From: Dactylorhiza incarnata
Lineage: Eukaryota > Streptophyta > Magnoliopsida > Asparagales > Orchidaceae
DNA length: 64,000 nucleotides
Assembly: GCA_033032865.1 (NCBI GenBank)
Contig: JAWHQI010000266.1
Location: 1,463,501 to 1,527,500, forward strand
Direction of reading: 5' to 3'
How positions within the stretch are numbered: the stretch's first letter is position 1; every line of letters starts with the position of its first letter. The notes beneath the pieces are model-generated. The model saw only the letters and a list, made by a program, of their open reading frames with translations, did not search any database and was not told the origin of the DNA. A program made the translations under genes and the position numbers. Shown one piece after another: positions 23,472 to 34,964 of the stretch.

Positions 23472-25303
23472 TGTTGGAGCCTATGTTCAGCATCTCTTGG
23501 TTTGAGAATAACAAATACCGTATTGTATTTGATCTTGTATTTTGTGTGTTTAGAATATGCAGGAACTATAGGTGCAATACTCCATAGGTATAAAACAGAT
23601 TGGAGATGATTCTCTAGAATATGTGCTAACGCTCACGTTAGTAGTTAACGCCCAGCGTTATCAACTGCTGAGAAGAAAACTGCTGAGATGAAAACCGCTG
23701 AGAAGGAAACTGCGTTCGATGAATTGAACCTGCATTCCACAAACTCTGAAGGCACTCGACGAAACCTGAATGAAGCTGCGTTCGACGAATGAGGAGTTCC
23801 GTTCGATGAAATTTCCTGCGCTCGACGAAATTGAGCTCGACAAGCTACGTTCGACGAACGAGGAGTTCCGTTTAACGAACTTTCCTACGCTCGACGAACC
23901 TGCGCTCAACAAGCTGTGTTTGACTAATGAGGAGTTTCATTCGACGAACTGAGCCTGCGCTCGATGACATTGTTCCCGACAACTGCGTTCGACGAACTTG
24001 AAGTTTCGTTCGACGAAATTGATTCCGTTCGACGAAAGATTGTTCTGCCATGATCCTGGCGGTTTGCACAATCTTGACGGTTGCGGTTTTCTGTTTGACG
24101 AAAGGTGCGTTTGATGATGGCGTGTTTGATGAAATTAGTCCCATTCGACGAAATTGGTTCTGTCACGCTCCCGACTTTATGCACCATGTCAGCAAATGCC
24201 ATACACGATTCACTAACGCCGGGTGGTAGCCTTAACGCGCGCGTTAGCTTCCGAGGCTATTTAAAGTACAGCCCCTCTCATTCCTTGAATGATGATTCCA
24301 AAATTCTGATACTTTGGAGAGAGGTTCGTGTACAACAATTAAGAGACCTCCCTTGGTCTAACATGAAGATCTAAATAAGATTTTGAAGGAGAAGGTCTAC
24401 AACGCATATTCCATATGAAGGACAATCGTTTCAAGAACGCCAATATCTACATTGACTTCATCTTCACCGTCAGAATTTCTTGGGGAGTTTCTCTTTACTT
24501 ATCTTGTAATCTTTTATTTTTTCTTTTGTAATTTGTGTGGAGAAATCGTTCGGTGAGAACGTCGGATTCCGGGAAGGATTCTGTGGGTAAATTCGCCTTG
24601 TGTTGGCGACTAGGTCCTTGTGAGGCTTAGGGGGTAATTCACCGCCTTGTGCGTGGCGACTAGGTCGAGGGTAGATCTAGGGGGTGGCTAGAGGCCTTAT
24701 CTGGGGATAGATAGCCTATAGCCAACCTATCCTTGGGAGAAGGACCGGTGAAACATCAAAAAGTGTTTTTACATATTTTCGCCTTGATTTCTAGCATTAT
24801 AGAAATTAAACATTTGTGTATTCAATTTATTATGAAATAAAATCATGTCTTTTAATGTTCTATTCAATTGATTTTATTTCCTCTTCAAGAATGTTTTAAT
24901 TTTGATTTTCATCAAAGTATTAAAATTAACATTTGTATAATTATCTTTGAAATACAATAATTATTTTCATTATCTCTGATTTTCTGGAATTGTATTTCAT
25001 TTAATATTTCATAAGTAAAATCACTGTGGCAATCTTTTTATTCTAAGGAATATTTTCTTGAGAGCTAACGCCCATCGTTAACCCTTAATGTCAGGCGTTA
25101 GCAACAGTCAACAAAAAGTTTTGTTTCAATTATTTAAAAAGGAATCTTCATTATAATCCTATCTGGAATATTTAAATATATTTTTCTATTTAATATTCTG
25201 AATCTTCAGTCCCAGACTTTGATAAACTTAAATAAGATTTAAATTCCATAAAACCCTTATTCACCCCCCCCCCCCCCCTCTAAGGGCGCCGTAAGATCCA
25301 ACA
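23472..25303 (+). repeat. CopC 3' LTR (1832 bp)
   Basis: About 95% identical by eye to the 5' LTR, including the TTCGACGAA array (23700-24190), the TAACGC dyads and the terminal GATCCAACA. A 15-base C-run lies at 25264-25278. Confidence 0.88.
24257..24267 (+). promoter_or_regulatory. TATA box of CopC 3' LTR
   Basis: CTATTTAAAGT lies directly after the CpG dyads and before a C/T-rich stretch. The 5' LTR copy has changed to CTAGTTAAAG, so this copy may promote poorly from its 5' LTR. Confidence 0.6.
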
Positions 25304-25308
25304 ACTAG

Positions 25309-27129
25309 CCCCATACTTAGTGACAGATGGGCATGAGGAGCTGCACACATGTCGTAGGTTGGGGTGTTAATCCCATATGCACACACTAGAGAATGCTCAA
25401 CCTAGCACTCATTCCCCCTAGTGCTTCGTAAGGCCCCACTGGAACCCTCCCCGGTTAAGGACAAGACATGACTTAGAGGTTAGGTCATCTAATGCATACA
25501 ATCCTACGCCCTCACTATTATGAGACACATAATGTGGGTGAATGATCATGGACCTCCTAAGCATTTTGTACTATGGAAACAATTGGTAAACTATGGCTTT
25601 GTATGAGAGATTGATTTCTAATTATATTTTAAAGCAACATAGTTATTATGAGTTTTAACTTTTAATTGTTCTACTTTAGGATGGATTCATTATGGCATTA
25701 TTATATGACTAGCATGAATGATAATATTTATTAGTTGATAATGCTATAATGGTGAGTTTGAAAGCAATGTTATGTCATAAGAATAATAGAGTTAATGTTG
25801 CTTGTATTCAAAAATAGTATTTCAATTTTTAGACCTAGAATAAAGTGATGATTTTATTTGATTTGCACTTATTAGTATAAAGATGATTCTAGGGCTTACA
25901 TATAGGTGAGATACATGCACACACAAAACATATTTCATTCATATAATTATCATGACCACAAATCATATGTTAGAAGCAAAAAAGATCTTTTGTAGTTATA
26001 TTTAATGCTTGAATTTTAGAATGATAATATAAAAACTCATAGTTATCATGAATTCTAAGTTCCAAATTTTTTATTTTTATATTTTGGCAAGAATATCAAA
26101 ACTAACAATGCATGAGATTAGCATAATAACTAATAATATTCATTATGTGACAATGTTAGTATGATGAATTAATATTATGCCATAAGAATAATGCATGTTT
26201 CTTAAATTAATAGAGATTCAATTTGTAGACCTATAATTAAGCGATGATTTGATTTATTGATGTCAAGGTGATTCTAAGGTCTAGATATAGTAAGAAAAAA
26301 AGATTGTAAGCCTCCTTTCACAATACTCCTACCATGATATGAAGTTATAATAGCCGACATATAAATCATAATTCCTAAGTGTGATAAAAGTAGTTGATTT
26401 AAGATAGTTCTTGATAGATCATGTATTATGATATATGATTATAGAGAATTTTATCATGGGATATCACAAGATCATGGTGGCGAGTGTGAATTCAATATTT
26501 ATTCTTTTGAGTAATGACAATGATTCTTTTAATATGTCTTTTGTGATTTTCCTTTTAAACATTATTTTATGAGATCACAATATAATGATATAACTTTTCT
26601 CTTTCAGTCATTGCACGAATACATATGAGTCTATAATTATTTTGATCTTTGCTAGGATATAGTTAGACTTAGCAATTTAGTGTGGATCTTGGACTTCCTG
26701 AGGTCTACCCTATCAAGGGTTTGCACCTGTACTAGGAGATATGATGGGGTGACATCCCAAATCTCCCTTTCTCAAGATATTTAATTTTTATTGGTTGCTA
26801 TCCACACTTAATATTTAAAATTTTATAGACTCAACATTTTTAGAAAGAGAACAATTGTAGTTCATGATTTTATTAATTTAGATAAATATCTTATAACTAG
26901 ATTAGAGTTTATTTTATATGGATAATATAAGATATTTATAGGCAATGAATATAAGAAAGATAGATTGGTCATCAAAATAAAATATGATTTTGAATTTTAT
27001 TAATTTGAAACTCATTAAGTTTTTATAGATAAAATCATATTTCCAATAATATATATGATGACCATAATCATGATAGCTTAAAAAAATAAGAAAATAGAAA
27101 AATAAAAATAAAAAGACATTGAAGCATAT
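25309..27129 (-). other. CopB internal non-coding region, 5' part
   Basis: This AT-rich DNA has no convincing gene. It begins with the rest of the conserved GC-rich block (to 25486). The segment 26687-26792 is a block of about 105 bp that also occurs in the unrelated GypN element at 42827-42930 and, more diverged, 39631-39740. Confidence 0.65.
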
Positions 27130-27178
27130 CATGAAGTAGAAATTTGTGTATTTCATTTTATAAGGATTCTACTTCATG
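27130..27178 (-). other. Conserved 11-bp stem-loop after CopB gag stop
   Basis: The arms CATGAAGTAGA (27130-27140) and TCTACTTCATG (27168-27178) are identical to those of CopC and CopD. The 27-nt loop has drifted except for an AAATGAAATA stretch. It starts 13 nt after the gag stop codon at 27194-27192. Confidence 0.8.
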
Positions 27179-27191
27179 CAAATGATGATAC

Positions 27192-28674
27192 CTAATGAAT
27201 ATGTTTAGGTATCCAAAGGGGACCAAATGGGATGGTTCCTTTGGGTACCCAAATACATCGTGTTTGCTTTAGATGGAAATGAATGAGCCCTTTTGAGTGG
27301 AGTTTGTGTTTCATCTTTAATTTTGGGTCTCCATTCAAACCTTGGTTTAATATTATTTTTATGCATCAAATTTCCATTATGATTGTCTTTATTTTGAAGA
27401 GTATAATTATAATGATGATTGAAAATATTTTTCATAGGAAATTTGTGCAAATCTATCTTTAAGTTGGGAGAAGAATGATTTTGTAAATAATAGTATTTGA
27501 GATTTTGATTTATAAATACTTTGTGTTCCTTACTCCCATTATTAGGTTTATTCAAGATATTCATATTCATATTCAACTTGCTTTTACATATTCCTTGAGA
27601 TTGGGAATTTATGTGTTGTGAATTGTTATTCATAATTTTCATAAGCAGGTTAATTTTTTATTTTAATTCCTCATTTTTTTATCTTAAAATTATGTCTAGC
27701 TTTATTATAAGCTATTGTGCTATTTTTACGAGTGCAGACAATTGAATCAATGTGAGTTTGATATTCATTTCTTAATTCATCAAAAGTTTCATCTATCTCT
27801 TTAATTTCAATTTTATAAGTTTTGCACACAACACAATTATTTTCAAGGATGAATTTTCTAAACATAATCTTTCATTTTGTTCTTTTACAAAAATTACTTC
27901 CTTTTCAAGTACTTTGTATTTTTCTTTTAATTCATTATACTCAATACAAGGTGTGGAGTTTTCAAATGAAGAGCAAGATGGAGATTCATACACATCATTT
28001 TTGGATTCTACATTCACATTTGGTTTCAAAGTGTTATTTTCTTAACGTAGTTTTGCATTAGCTTTTTTTAATTTCTTAATCTTACATTTAGTAGTTTGTA
28101 GCAATTGAAATGTAGAGATAGAGGTACAAAAGATGGAATTTTATTTCCTTACATTGCTTGTGGACGATGCTATATTTGAACATATAGTTCCTTTGACTTC
28201 TTCATCTTCGTCATCCAAATAGGATTTTCCATCATCCCTTCTGCTTGAAGTGCCTTTCATGGATCCATCATGTGAGGAGCTTTCTTGAATGCTCGTGCAG
28301 GCTTGCATATTCTCTAGTTCTTGGGTTTGTTCCATACCTACAGAAGGAGAATCATAAGTTCTTTCAAGAAAATTCCAAATATCATATGAGGTAGGCAGAG
28401 TATAAATAAGTTTGTAAATATTTTGATCTAACGCACAAAATAGACAATTTATGGATTTAGCAATTAAAACAATTTCATTTCTATTTAACACGCTAGGTGG
28501 CTTTTCAATAGTGATATTCCAAACTTTTTCATCTAAAACTTTAAGAAAAATTTTCATTAATATTTTCCACCCTTTATAATTTTTGCCCATAAATAAAGGT
28601 GGTGATAATACATTTTTATTTATATTAAAATTTTCCCCACTAGTAGAAGCGATATCATGATCAAGAGACGCCAT
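27192..28674 (-). pseudogene. gag: CopB gag-like gene, frameshifted
   Basis: The start ATG at 28674 lies 50 bp inside the LTR, as in CopC. The N-terminus has the same UBN2-type pattern (PPLFMGKNYKGW, VWNITIEKPPS, KLIYTLPTSYDIWNFLERTY), then an acidic Ser/Asp stretch. The first frame ends at 28141. Further pieces follow in other frames (28029-27793, 27865-27671, 27642-27205), with coiled coil and Asn/His-rich content. The family end WVPKGTI...GPLWIPK is readable just before 27192. At least three frameshifts make it non-functional. Confidence 0.78.
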
Positions 28675-28707
28675 TATTCTTGGTTGTTAAGTTGATTTGG
28701 AATTACC

Positions 28708-28723
28708 TCGCTCTGATACACCT
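28708..28723 (-). promoter_or_regulatory. Primer binding site of CopB
   Basis: The minus strand reads GTATCAGAGCGAGG directly after the LTR end, an initiator-Met-tRNA-type site with small changes. Confidence 0.75.
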
Positions 28724-28746
28724 TGTTGGATCTTGAGGTGCCCTTA

Positions 28747-28781
<35 letters not shown>

Positions 28782-30035
28782 CAATAAGGGTTGTAGAAAA
28801 CTTTAATCTTTTATAGAAAAACATAGATATTTTATTGGAAGTAAGCTAAATCAAAAGTAAAGAGATAGACATTAGACATGAAATCAATTTTATTAAACGA
28901 GAAAAGACATGATTATTATTTATTAAATTGATTACAAAATCTGATTTCTATGACGCTAGAAATCAAGGCGATTATGAAATACTCTTTTCATTTTCTATAA
29001 TGACTCTTCTCACTAAGAACCGGTTGTCTTTAGCCGATCTCTCCCCAGATACGGCCTCAAGCTGCTCTAGCCATTCTATCCCCATAAAGGCTGTGAGCAC
29101 CCCCTAGATCTACTCCCTAGACCTAGTCGCCAACACGAGGCAAATTCCTCCTTAAGTCCTACCCAGACCTAGTCGCCAACACGAGGCAAATTTACGAAAT
29201 GTTTACAAAGATAAATATAAAATACAAAAGACAATTATAAAAACTCCCTAGGAGGTATCTGAAGGAGACGCCGAATAATAACTGAAGATCATTGAAGTCC
29301 AAGTGTGCGTTCTTCGCGTTGAGTTAGCGTGTTGATCCAAGCCTCCTTTGATTCCTCCTTTTTGAAATTTAGTGGGAGATCCTTTGTGGTCTATAAATAT
29401 AGCCCTCGCAAATAATTTAGAGTGCTGGAATAGGGCTCCCTTCAATCAGTAGTTGGAGAAGACAAAGTCCACCAATTTATAGGACTGAAGGCTAATGCCG
29501 GCATTAAGGCTAACGGGGGGCGTTGACCCAGTAGGGAATTGTTTTGATGGATCGGATCATCAAAATGGGAAGGAGATTCTGCACTTTAGGAAACATTCAT
29601 TTTAGGCAACCCTAATGCTGGCATTGAGGCTGACGCTAGCGTTAGGTCAGATCATTCCTAAAGTGTTCCAGCAATCACGGCTGCTTCCCTCCTTGCCATA
29701 ATCATTGAGAGTTAACGCCCCATATTAAGACCCAACGCCTGGCGTTAGACCTCTTTCATCTTCTCAGTCGTTAAGCTATCTCATCGATCGACAAGCCATC
29801 TCGTCGATCGGCAAGCCATCCCGACGATCGTCAATGCCCAATGTTGAATCTTAACGCATGGCGTTTGACCACAATCATAATTTCTACTTGTGTGTAGTTC
29901 TAGACCAATAATGCAGTAACCTAGTGTCATACCTGTGTAGGCTTGCATGCTAAAAACACAATGGCAAACAAGATCAAATACAAGTAGGATTTGTAATTCT
30001 CAAATCAAAGGGATGCGGAAAACCATGTTCCAACA
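28724..30035 (-). repeat. CopB 5' LTR (1312 bp)
   Basis: The plus strand begins TGTTGGATCTTGAGG and ends CATGTTCCAACA. A run of about 32 G (28749-28780 on plus) sits at the U5 end. U3 (29485-29870 on plus) carries dyads such as the perfect TAATGCCGGCATTA (29493-29506) and AACGCCTGGCGTTA. The R/U5 part holds the GACCTAGTCGCCAACACGAG motif twice. Confidence 0.85.
29474..29483 (-). promoter_or_regulatory. TATA box of CopB LTR
   Basis: The minus strand reads CCTATAAATT, immediately downstream of the U3 dyads. CopD has the same layout at 44783-44791. Another TATA-like stretch lies at 29390-29401, so the choice is not certain. Confidence 0.55.
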
Positions 30036-30040
30036 TGAAG

Positions 30041-31167
30041 CTCTCATTGGCTTCATGGCCATAACAGAAGAAATCCAGGATGAAAACACCTCTCCTGGGA
30101 AGGTACTTATTAGAGCTCCCTTATTTGTCTCTGATTCTGAATGAATGACAAATTATGTGCATGATAGTAAGTGTGAGTCTGCTTACAATAGAATACCATC
30201 AAGATCCCCATATGAGGTTGAATCCAAGCTAGTCCAGCATAATGAAGCCTTGTGGATTGCTCTGAAAAGAAGTAAAAAGCTTCTTAGAGCTCAATCTAAG
30301 GAGATAGTATCCCTAAAATCTGCCCAATCTGAGCTCCAAGAGCCAGCTGAAAAGCTGACTGCTATGAGCAAAGAAATGGACAAACTCAAGGATGTCGCAA
30401 AGTCCAAAAATGCTGAGTTAGGTCAAAAGAACAAGGTTATCAAGGACCTTGAGGAAATGCTATTGGCTGAGAAGAAAATTGTTGCCATATTCTCAATGCC
30501 CAAGACTATCCTTCCCATCATTGTCAAATTCTCTGCACCATTCAGAGGTGGTGTAGGATTTGGTAAGGAGACAGTTAAGGGAAAGGATTCTGAAGCCCAA
30601 CCATCTTTCAAAGAGAAGCTTCTGGCATCAAATTTCTCTGACCAGGAATCTGCACATGGTCATCTGACTAATACCTGCTCCACAAGAAGCAGTAAATCCT
30701 CTAGCACACATAGGGGAGCAGGCTTTATGCTGAGCGCCTTTAAAGAACCACTTGAAGAGACTCAAGTGAAGAATCCATGTCCTCATGTCCATAGATCTGC
30801 AGCATCAACACCCAAAAGTAAGGGAAAGACAGCCCCCACCAAGCCTATTCCCAAGGTGGTGAACCCAAATGTAGTGATACCAACTCAACTACATACTCAC
30901 AATAGTGAGGCTCACCCAAGGCCTGTTAGGTCAGCTATCTTCATTCCTGACCACCAACATTTCCAGATGGTGGGGCATAAGAGAAGATACAACAGATATG
31001 AGTGCTGGTGTTGTGGAAAAATTGGACATTTTGCCTTGGACTGCTGGATCAATCCAACAATACCTAGTGCAAGAAGAATGCAGATCACTCAGAGGTGTGA
31101 TATTTCAGCTGTTCCCCCTAACAGAAACCTAGGACCCAAATTCAATTGGGAAAATAAGGGTAAGTAA
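30041..31167 (+). pseudogene. gag: SIR1 gag, 3' part
   Basis: The frame enters from the CopB junction, meets one in-frame TGA (30142-30144), and is then open for 340 codons. A coiled coil spans roughly 30230-30480 (KRSKKLLRAQSKEI, LAEKKI). A basic Ser/Pro-rich stretch follows. Near the end is a retroviral-type CCHC knuckle, CWCCGKIGHFALDC, at 31003-31044. Gag would package the RNA. The N-terminal UBN2-type part is missing because of the CopB junction. Confidence 0.8.
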
Positions 31168-31209
31168 TCTTTCTTGCAGGTATTTCCAAATGTCAACTAA
31201 TCTCTCATT

Positions 31210-31248
31210 TGGTATTTGGACAATTGTGGCTCTATGCACATGGCTGGA
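31210..31248 (+). pseudogene. Remnant of copia protease motif
   Basis: The frame reads WYLDNCGSMHMAG, close to the known copia consensus W-x-LDSGCS-x-HMTG at the protease start. The active-site DSG has become DNC, and coding similarity stops within about 20 codons. Confidence 0.7.
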
Positions 31249-31371
31249 GTAAATAGGCATTCAGGAAAACTTAATCCAGAGAAAATAAACCAAAAGTTAA
31301 ACTTGGGGATTCAAACAAAAAGAATAGACATAAAGACAATAAGCACATGAGAAAAGAAATTCCCCAAAAAG

Positions 31372-31943
31372 ATGGCAGGTGAACCTTCCTCTCCACAAAC
31401 TGATGCCACTCAAACCCCAGCACACCTCCCAAAAGATATTCAGCCCTCTCCTGCTTCTATTGAGGGGGAGTCTCTAAGAGAAGATACAATTGTGATGGAC
31501 AATGATCCAGCTCCTCATGATGAGTTAAATCAAGGAGATATCCTCAAAATTACTTTAGAGGCTATTTTGAATGTGGAATTTGAAGAATCTGAGAAAGATC
31601 TAAGTGGTGGACATGTAGTTATTGAAGAATTAGATGAGTCTGATAGATGCCTAAATGAATTTCTCAATGATAACATGCATATAAATCAAAAGAAGAAGAA
31701 TATGAGCACCCCTCTCAAATTCCTGCAACAATGGAGGGGGAGTCTACTGATTCACTCACATTGCAGACCTCACTTCCAATGAAAGAAGATGAGCAACATT
31801 CTTCAACCATCAACAACCTGAGAGCTATCAAGGTTACTTTGTTGATGAGTATGCCAGTGGAAGTTGGTAGGTCAAGAAAAGCAGAAGACATCATGTTGAC
31901 TATGAAGATCAAGAAGCTAAAAGGAAGAGAATGGAGGAAGTAA
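31372..31943 (+). pseudogene. SIR1 Ser/Glu-rich linker frames
   Basis: Two overlapping frames (31372-31782 and 31731-31943) encode a low-complexity acidic, Ser/Thr/Gln-rich protein. They are probably one frame split by a one-base change near 31735. The composition resembles the linker between integrase and RT in copia elements, but the domains on both sides are absent, so this is inference. Confidence 0.4.
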
Positions 31944-32386
31944 AGAAGAATCCAAACATTGAAGAATGGAGCCCTTGCTCAAGTGAATATCAAATTGGTA
32001 TTTCTATATAAGAGATGTGAAGGAGGAAATCTAAGTGGCACTATCTCCAAGAATCCTTCAAGAAGTGTTGATAATCGTCTCAAGTTAGACAAATATCAGA
32101 TGGGTATCTCAACGACAAAGATGAATTCTCAGCAATACAAAATGAAAAGTCTCGACGACAACATCTATGTTTCAATGATATTGGTGGTCTCTTGACGACA
32201 AAGCTGAAGTGATTCTGACGACTAGGTTGAAGTAATCTTAACGACACTATCGACGATAAAAATGCTCATCGTCGAAATTCAACGCAGATAGTCAATGCAA
32301 TATTGGATCTTTAATCAGATCCGTTCGATGGTATTTTAATCTACTAATCAGGATGAAAAGGTACACGCCTCTTCATCTAATTCTAC

Positions 32387-32395
32387 TATAAATAG
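32387..32395 (+). promoter_or_regulatory. Internal TATA box before the SIR1 envelope-position ORF
   Basis: TATAAATAG lies 108 bp upstream of the ATG at 32503. The 300 bp before it carry CGACGA words (32145-32275) like those in U3 of the LTRs. The arrangement resembles a complete promoter placed between pol and the extra ORF. Confidence 0.5.
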
Positions 32396-32502
32396 AGTGA
32401 ATGCTTATGAAAAAAACTACACTTTCATTTGCCCTGAGTCATTTCCGCGACAAACTTCCATTCCGTCTCCGACAATCGCTCAATTTTTGACGTTCGGCTT
32501 CA

Positions 32503-34769
32503 ATGGCTCCCAAGAAGGAAGAATCCTCAGTCATCTCCGTCTGTGAGCTTCTGAGAGGAGGACTCAACTCCTGTTCTGAAGAAATTACATCAGTAATTGG
32601 ACTGGTGGAATCGGCAGGGTTGGAATATCAGCTCAGCGAACCCTGTGTTCTCCTGAACAAGGAGCTTCTGGAATTCTTTGAAGGAGCAAGAATTAATCAT
32701 TCAAGGACCATCCAAAAGTCTATAGTGGCCAAAAAGAAGATCAAAATGTCTGCCAAGATCTTAGGAAAATCATTGAGAATTTCAAGATAGGAAAAAGAGA
32801 TTGAAGAGGAAGAACTGACTGCTGAAGACCTTTCGGTAGGATATGCCTAGTGTGGGCACAGTGGCAAGACCTATGGGTCTATTAAAAGGGCAAAATTCAA
32901 CCAGAAGGGAAAACTCCTAGCAGACATTGTAGGAAAAGTACTACTGTGCAAGCCTAGTTCCCATGATAGGATTTCCAAGGAAATGTTTGAGGCAATGTGC
33001 AGAATCATTGTTTCAATGAAGACAAACTGGAGAAAGTTTTTATTCCAAAGGATTAAGAGCACCCTGAAAATCCCATCATTTGGAAGAATCTTATCTATCT
33101 TCCTCCTGAATTCCCTTGGGGATGTGGTGAAGAGAAAAATGGGAACACATCTACATTATTCTAAGAGGTTAGATTCAAAGATGCTGGATAGATAGGAGAG
33201 AGTCATATCCAAAACACCTAAGGATGCCCAAGCTGCTACAAAAGGAAAGAAAAAGAAAGCCACGGTAGTTGATAACTCAGGGGAAATTAGGTCCTCCATT
33301 AGTCCCGAGGAAGAAGGAGCCCCATCTCTACCAAACCATGATTTTATAGAGTGGAGGTAGCTCAAAATCAAATGATCCCAGATGATGTGAGTGTACCTGC
33401 TAACATAGAGGTTATTGAAGAAAGAAGAAGCCCCATTCTCGGTAATGATCCAGTTGAGGGGAGTTACTGGTTGGATGCTCAGCCCAAGAAACTGAAAGGG
33501 TTGTGGAGGAGCCCCATCTGGGGTGCTCTACCCTCGGGGGTCAAGCAGAAGGACCTGCAGTTGAGAAAGTAGTCCAGGAGAAGGATGCTCTAGAGATAGT
33601 AACTGAAGGCAATGTGCCAGAGAGGGTTGGAAGCACTGAACCACAGGCTGGGCTTGACCTAGTTCTGATCAAACGCAAGCAAGTGCTGGTGGAAGAAGAT
33701 GATCAGATGCAAGTAGACTCTCCTGATCTTCTGGGTCAAGACAGTACATCTGGAAGTTCTCTAGAGGAAAATGCTATTCCAGAAGTGGATGTAGCTGGAC
33801 CTTCTACTGCATAGTCTGGCTTCCTATTCCACATGATTTCAGCTTTCCTGAATGCTCAAAGGGAGAAGATAGAAAGGTTTATTAAACAGACTATAGATGG
33901 CCTAAGGCAAGAAATGAAGGTTGAGTTGTAGACAGTGAAGGATGATATGCATCATCTCAATACTCAGCATACTCATTTCCTTACCTTGGCAGCTCCAGCT
34001 ATGGAACATCTTGGTGAGGAGATCAACAAGGTTGGACATCAAACTTATCAGATCATTCAAAATCAAGGCACTATATCAAGTAATACCGAAAGGGCTTTTC
34101 AACAGACAGTCAACTTCATGAATGAAGATAGAGATTAAATTCTGAACAGATTAAATGTGAACACTCAGACCTTAGATAGTAAGAAATAACTTGGATGAGG
34201 TTTAACAACAGCTACATGAGAGGATAAATTAGGTATAAGTGGCCCTTGATGATCACATTGTTGAAGAAGTCTTAAAGGGGGAGAAGGCAATGATAAATGC
34301 TGGCTCAAATCAAGCCATATGGACTGTAAATTAAGTCAAGCAAGCATTACAGAAGCCTCCCTCAGCATTTGAGTTTGTAGAATCATCTATGAACACTACT
34401 TCAGAAGTATATGACAATAAAATTAGAGAATCTGCCAGTTCAAGAAAAAGGAAGAGGGTTCAGTGCAAAAGGTATAGGCAGAAGAGGCTAAGGGAAATTG
34501 AGCAGGATCCACAGTCAGGCAAGTGGAGTCCTAATTCTAGGACCCTGATCTCAAAAGCCTGGATGGAGTTTGGATACCCTCAAGATGGGTCAGAAAGAGT
34601 TTACTATTCTGCTGACTGGGATCTGCATTTAAATCAAATTGAGAAAAGAAGAAATCATAAGCTAGCATTCCCTCATGGTCCTCCTCCTTCTCCAAAGATG
34701 ATTCCAAAACCAATCAGCTTCTACGAAAGGCAGAGGAGAAAGGGAAAGGGAAGCAGTAGCAGGACCTGA
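32503..34769 (+). pseudogene. SIR1 envelope-position ORF, degenerate
   Basis: A frame starting MAPKKEESS at 32503 runs 95 codons and is then broken by stops near 32788, 32848, 33193 and 33357 and by frameshifts near 33540. Pieces continue to a basic C-terminal part at 34389-34769 (RKRKRVQCKRYRQKR, FYERQRRKGKG). Position after the pol site and before the polypurine tract matches the extra ORF of SIRE-type elements. I see no signal peptide or clear membrane helix in what remains, so an envelope function is not supported. Homology to plant putative transposon proteins is possible. Confidence 0.55.
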
Positions 34770-34951
34770 AGATCATGGAATGTTATGTCTAAAAATGACT
34801 TGAGCAAATGACTGAAATATTTTGTCTTAAAACATTATCTCTATTTATATCATGTTGATAAATGAATCATGTTACAATTGCTGAATGTCTTCAAATTTTG
34901 ATTCTATTTATCATTTGGCATTTATCATTGAAGTGAGTTATGACTTCTTCA

Positions 34952-34964
34952 AATAGGGGGAGAT
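34952..34964 (+). promoter_or_regulatory. Polypurine tract of SIR1
   Basis: ATAGGGGGAGAT directly precedes the LTR start TGTTGGGAAC. Confidence 0.85.

Larger units (their letters stand above)
16331..25303 (+). mobile_element. CopC: complete gag-only copia element
   Basis: Both LTRs begin TGTTGGAGCC and end AAGATCCAACA. A Met-tRNA-type primer site follows the 5' LTR, and the polypurine tract AAAAGGGGGAT precedes the 3' LTR. The flanks are ACTCG (16326-16330) and ACTAG (25304-25308), a 5-bp target duplication with one change. The insertion splits the conserved GC-rich block of CopB. The internal 5.3 kb encodes only a gag-like protein. This is a non-autonomous element, probably of the SIRE/Maximus side of copia given its long LTRs, but the lineage call is tentative. 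Confidence 0.88.
13806..30035 (-). mobile_element. CopB: gag-only copia element, interrupted by CopC
   Basis: Read on the minus strand: 5' LTR (30035-28724), Met-tRNA primer site, gag (28674-27192), an 11-bp stem-loop, AT-rich non-coding DNA to 25304, then CopC (25303-16331), then more internal DNA to 13806. The last part carries polypurine-like runs (minus strand AAAAGGGGGAGA near 13893). No RT, integrase or protease is present. The 3' LTR that should lie left of 13806 is missing. The right flank at 30036 is SIR1 gag. Confidence 0.8.

Noticed and set aside
26914..27156. Minus-strand frame of Phe/Tyr/Leu-rich protein near the CopB stem-loop
   Set aside because: AT-rich composition produces it. 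It has no relative in CopC or CopD and overlaps the conserved stem.
32503..34769. A true viral envelope gene in SIR1
   Set aside because: Only position supports it. No signal peptide, membrane helix or glycosylation pattern is convincing in the broken frames.
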